DNA of 64,000 nucleotides from positions 124,001 to 188,000 of the forward strand of contig CM034101.1 of assembly GCA_019914945.1 (NCBI GenBank), in the 5' to 3' direction. The DNA is from Typha latifolia (Eukaryota > Streptophyta > Magnoliopsida > Poales > Typhaceae). Made by a program: the position numbers and the translations under genes. The notes under the pieces are model-generated. The model saw nothing but the letters and a program-made list of their open reading frames with translations, searched no databases and had not been told where the DNA came from. This document shows positions 61,437 through 64,000 of the stretch, in pieces (the first letter of the stretch is position 1; every line of letters begins with the position of its first letter).

Positions 61437-64000
61437 GTGTAGGATTCTCCTGGGTGATAAGAGTTTTAAGCCCTCGTTTGCATATCTACTGCTTTTGTTT
61501 TATCCTTTTTGTGTTTGGATTTTCCATAGTTTTTTTTAAGAATAGATTTTTCATAGTCTTAATCGCATTTCGATGCATAATAGAGACTCCTGTGGATTAT
61601 ATAGCGATAAATGGTGAATTTATTTTCCATGATGTTTTATATGTATCCTGCAAGGTTGTCTCTAGCTTAGATCGCACTGGGAGAAACAATTTTGTATTGT
61701 TTATTTTCGTATGTTGCCAATTTGTAAGTGGTAGGCGGGTTACCGCTTAAGAAGCTATTTACGCCAGCATTGCAGTATATTCCAGTGTTCCATATCTTTC
61801 CAACTTTGATTTTGGCTTCTCAAGTCAGAATTCGGAGAAAATTTTGGTTTTGCTTATTTGTTCGTTCTTTCTCATGTAACTAGTCTATGGAGTTGCTGGG
61901 AAGTTTCTCAAATGGGTAGTTTCATTGTTTTGCATCTGTTGCCTCTGCTATCCCAATAGGGAATGGAACCGTTAGCATCCAATGGTAGAAAGTAACGCAC
62001 TTCCTTTCTTTTAGCTAATTTTGTGAAGTTTCATTTTTACCGTGTCTTGAATGTTACTAGAGGACAGCGATTTGGGGATAAGGATTTGTTATCTACCATG
62101 CCCACAAGGCTTCATTCAAGGTGCATCTGATCAATTGTCATAAATCTAGTCTAGTAAGTTGTATCTTTTTCTTCGGCCCCTCTTGTGTCTTAGTTCTGCT
62201 AATTATTCTCCTTACTAATCCTCTGTGGTCCACCAAATTATCAGGATGTCATCTCAATTCAACAGAAATGATGACATGCTAAATTTGTTTTTATGGAACC
62301 TTTTCCTTCCTCTGCAAATATATGTTGATATTTTAACTTATATTACTTTTAAAGCTGGATGAGTTACTGCGGGTATTACTAAATATTTTATGCATGAAAA
62401 CATATTATCTACTTCCTTCTAACTCGTAAGTCAAGTCTTGGAATGAAACCCAAGGAGAATGTGGAGAAATATCAAGTGAGGATATGGAAGTTTGACCCAC
62501 TTTATATCGTTGACAAGAAGATAGACTGAAATGTCTTCATTCTGGATGAGTCAGAGACTAGGTCTGGCACCGTATCAGCTCGAAAGATCAACCTTTTAGA
62601 GAATATAGCTAATGGTTATTGGTAGACATTAGAGTAATAGTAAATATTATGCTGGAAATTAAAAATAACAAGGCAAAAAGTAAGATCTTTTACTACAAGA
62701 ACAGGAAGACACTTCTTAAATGGTGAAATATTTGGGACGTAAAGATTTCAATAAGCGGATGGTTGATGTAGGACAAATTAGTGACTTCTTACAAGGAAAT
62801 GACAGACCTCGTAAGTTGAGAAGATTGGAGAGGGAAGAAGATAAAGAGAATAAGAGTTCCAAAGACAATTGATAGATGGTGGGAGATTCTGTCATTCATA
62901 AATCCATCGATGATACAAATTTTTTTTTCAGTCTTCTGGATAGGTAATCTGGACTGTCCTCAAGATTCCAATTTGAGCATTCTGTTCCTGTCTTCTTACA
63001 TCTTATTGTGGACAGCAGTGACTTAGAAGTCCACGAAGCAGTTGCAAATTGCCTTCTCGATATTCATGGTGCTCCATGAGTTATGATGCTGTAATTTATG
63101 GTACAGGTAACTATAATGCAGTTCAGAAATCAATTTGTTCTCATTTTTTGGTAAATATAATGATTGGAATATTTGCACTATCTCTTGAGACGTTTCACTA
63201 AATTATAAGGTTCCCGAGTATTTATTTGTTTAATAGATTTTGATATTTAGTTGGGGCATTATGGGTTTTGACATGTGGGAAATAGTTGCAACACAAGAAC
63301 AACTTGTACTACCTATGATACTGGATTGTGCCAAGACCTTTGTGTAGCAGGGTTCAGGCACAAGTTGATTATCATTTTCTGTTGGATTCTCCATAAATGT
63401 CACATAATGAGATTGAATTTTGTATAGCATGTATAATACTTGTTTATCTATAAAGTTTAACTATTTCTGATATCCTTCAGTGTATGTTTGGACTGCGTAG
63501 GTCCAGATTGATTTCACTCTAAAACCCTCCAAAGCTTCACCTTAAAATGCAGCAGAGAACAATGAATTATCTCCATTGATATTCTAAGTTTTTTTTTTTT
63601 AAATGGTTTTGTCAGCTTAACTATTTTACACAATTATTCTTGCATTAGAAATAATTTCTTTCTTGTCCTATTGCTTAATTTAAGGACCATTCAATTCTAA
63701 TGACTTCTAATCAACCTGCAGTCACTGAGCATCCAACAACTTAGAAGATCACCTAACACATACAGAGCCCGAGAGATTTCTCTCGGATAGTGCAGGTGTT
63801 CAAGGATGTTTTCCGGTGGTTCCTTGTGATTTTTGTAAGTTGTTAAGCGAGTTCTTTTGCATGAACACCCTTGAAAATTCCCTTGTTTACATGTATAGCC
63901 TTCTAAACTCTAAAGATCATATTTGTGTGCGTTAGTCTCAAAACTCTTAATTTTTATATGGATAACCTTCATATTACTTTCTTGACAACTAGAAGTTAAA

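Larger units (their letters stand above)
59848..64000. other. Gene-poor right end apart from the F-box fragment
   Basis: Begins with the 3' UTR of the myosin-like gene. Beyond the F-box remnant and the CTCCCT microsatellite the DNA is AT-rich with only short open frames. A region at about 61200-61340 repeats GCCGAC/GTCGGC words and may be the edge of a transposon. A 62440-62530 frame (KPKENVEKYQVRIWKFDP) matches nothing I know. No gene is supported. Confidence 0.5.

Noticed and set aside
62440..62530. Short frame KPKENVEKYQVRIWKFDP
   Set aside because: Only about 28 codons with stops around it, and no recognisable family.
1..64000. CRISPR arrays, operons, tRNA or rRNA genes, or a new gene system
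   Set aside because: No spaced direct repeats of CRISPR type, no T-loop or rRNA signature that I could find. The genes are ordinary single plant genes of separate pathways. tRNAscan-SE and Infernal would settle the RNA part.

Overview
This window is nuclear DNA of a flowering plant. The genes have many introns with GT/AG borders and AT-rich intergenic DNA rich in microsatellites. The protein families are plant-specific: ULTRAPETALA, VAL-type B3, QWRF and class VIII myosin tail. GC-rich first exons (VPS28, VAL, QWRF) and long introns fit a non-grass monocot such as a palm, but that placement is inference. I rebuilt all exon models by hand from reading frame, splice sites and family conservation; none is backed by transcripts.

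Layout, left to right. (1) 393-7606, minus: ULT1-type SAND-domain trithorax factor with a 4.6 kb second intron holding a decayed LINE and a possible TIR element. (2) 8.2-12.2 kb: intergenic DNA with microsatellites and a MITE-like element. (3) 13251-15994, plus: a DUF300/TMEM184-type membrane protein. (4) 17242-19712, minus: a 93-aa putative mitochondrial single-span protein. (5) 20948-23126, minus: a 109-aa small protein, head to head with (6) intronless VPS28 (ESCRT-I) at 23599-24243, plus. (7) 26488-28592, minus: a QWRF/AUG8-family microtubule protein. (8) 29676-40151, minus: a 12-exon VAL/HSI2 B3 repressor of 904 aa. (9) 42727-48940, minus: a 10-exon sphingosine kinase of 494 aa. (10) 51516-54062, minus: a 98-aa lysine-rich protein with a MITE in its intron. 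(11) 56087-59847, plus: a myosin VIII-like protein with no motor domain. (12) 60.5-60.9 kb, minus: a broken F-box/LRR fragment. The last 3 kb shows no gene I can support.

The genes do not form one pathway. Two carry opposite chromatin roles: ULT1 is trithorax-type and VAL is a Polycomb recruiter. As I remember the Arabidopsis map, sphingosine kinase, VAL, VPS28 and the DUF300 gene also sit together at At4g21540-At4g21570, so this looks like an old conserved block into which other genes have been inserted. I found no CRISPR array, no operon, no rRNA or tRNA, and no clearly new multi-gene system. The most unusual single gene is the headless myosin VIII derivative with its recently expanded coiled coil.
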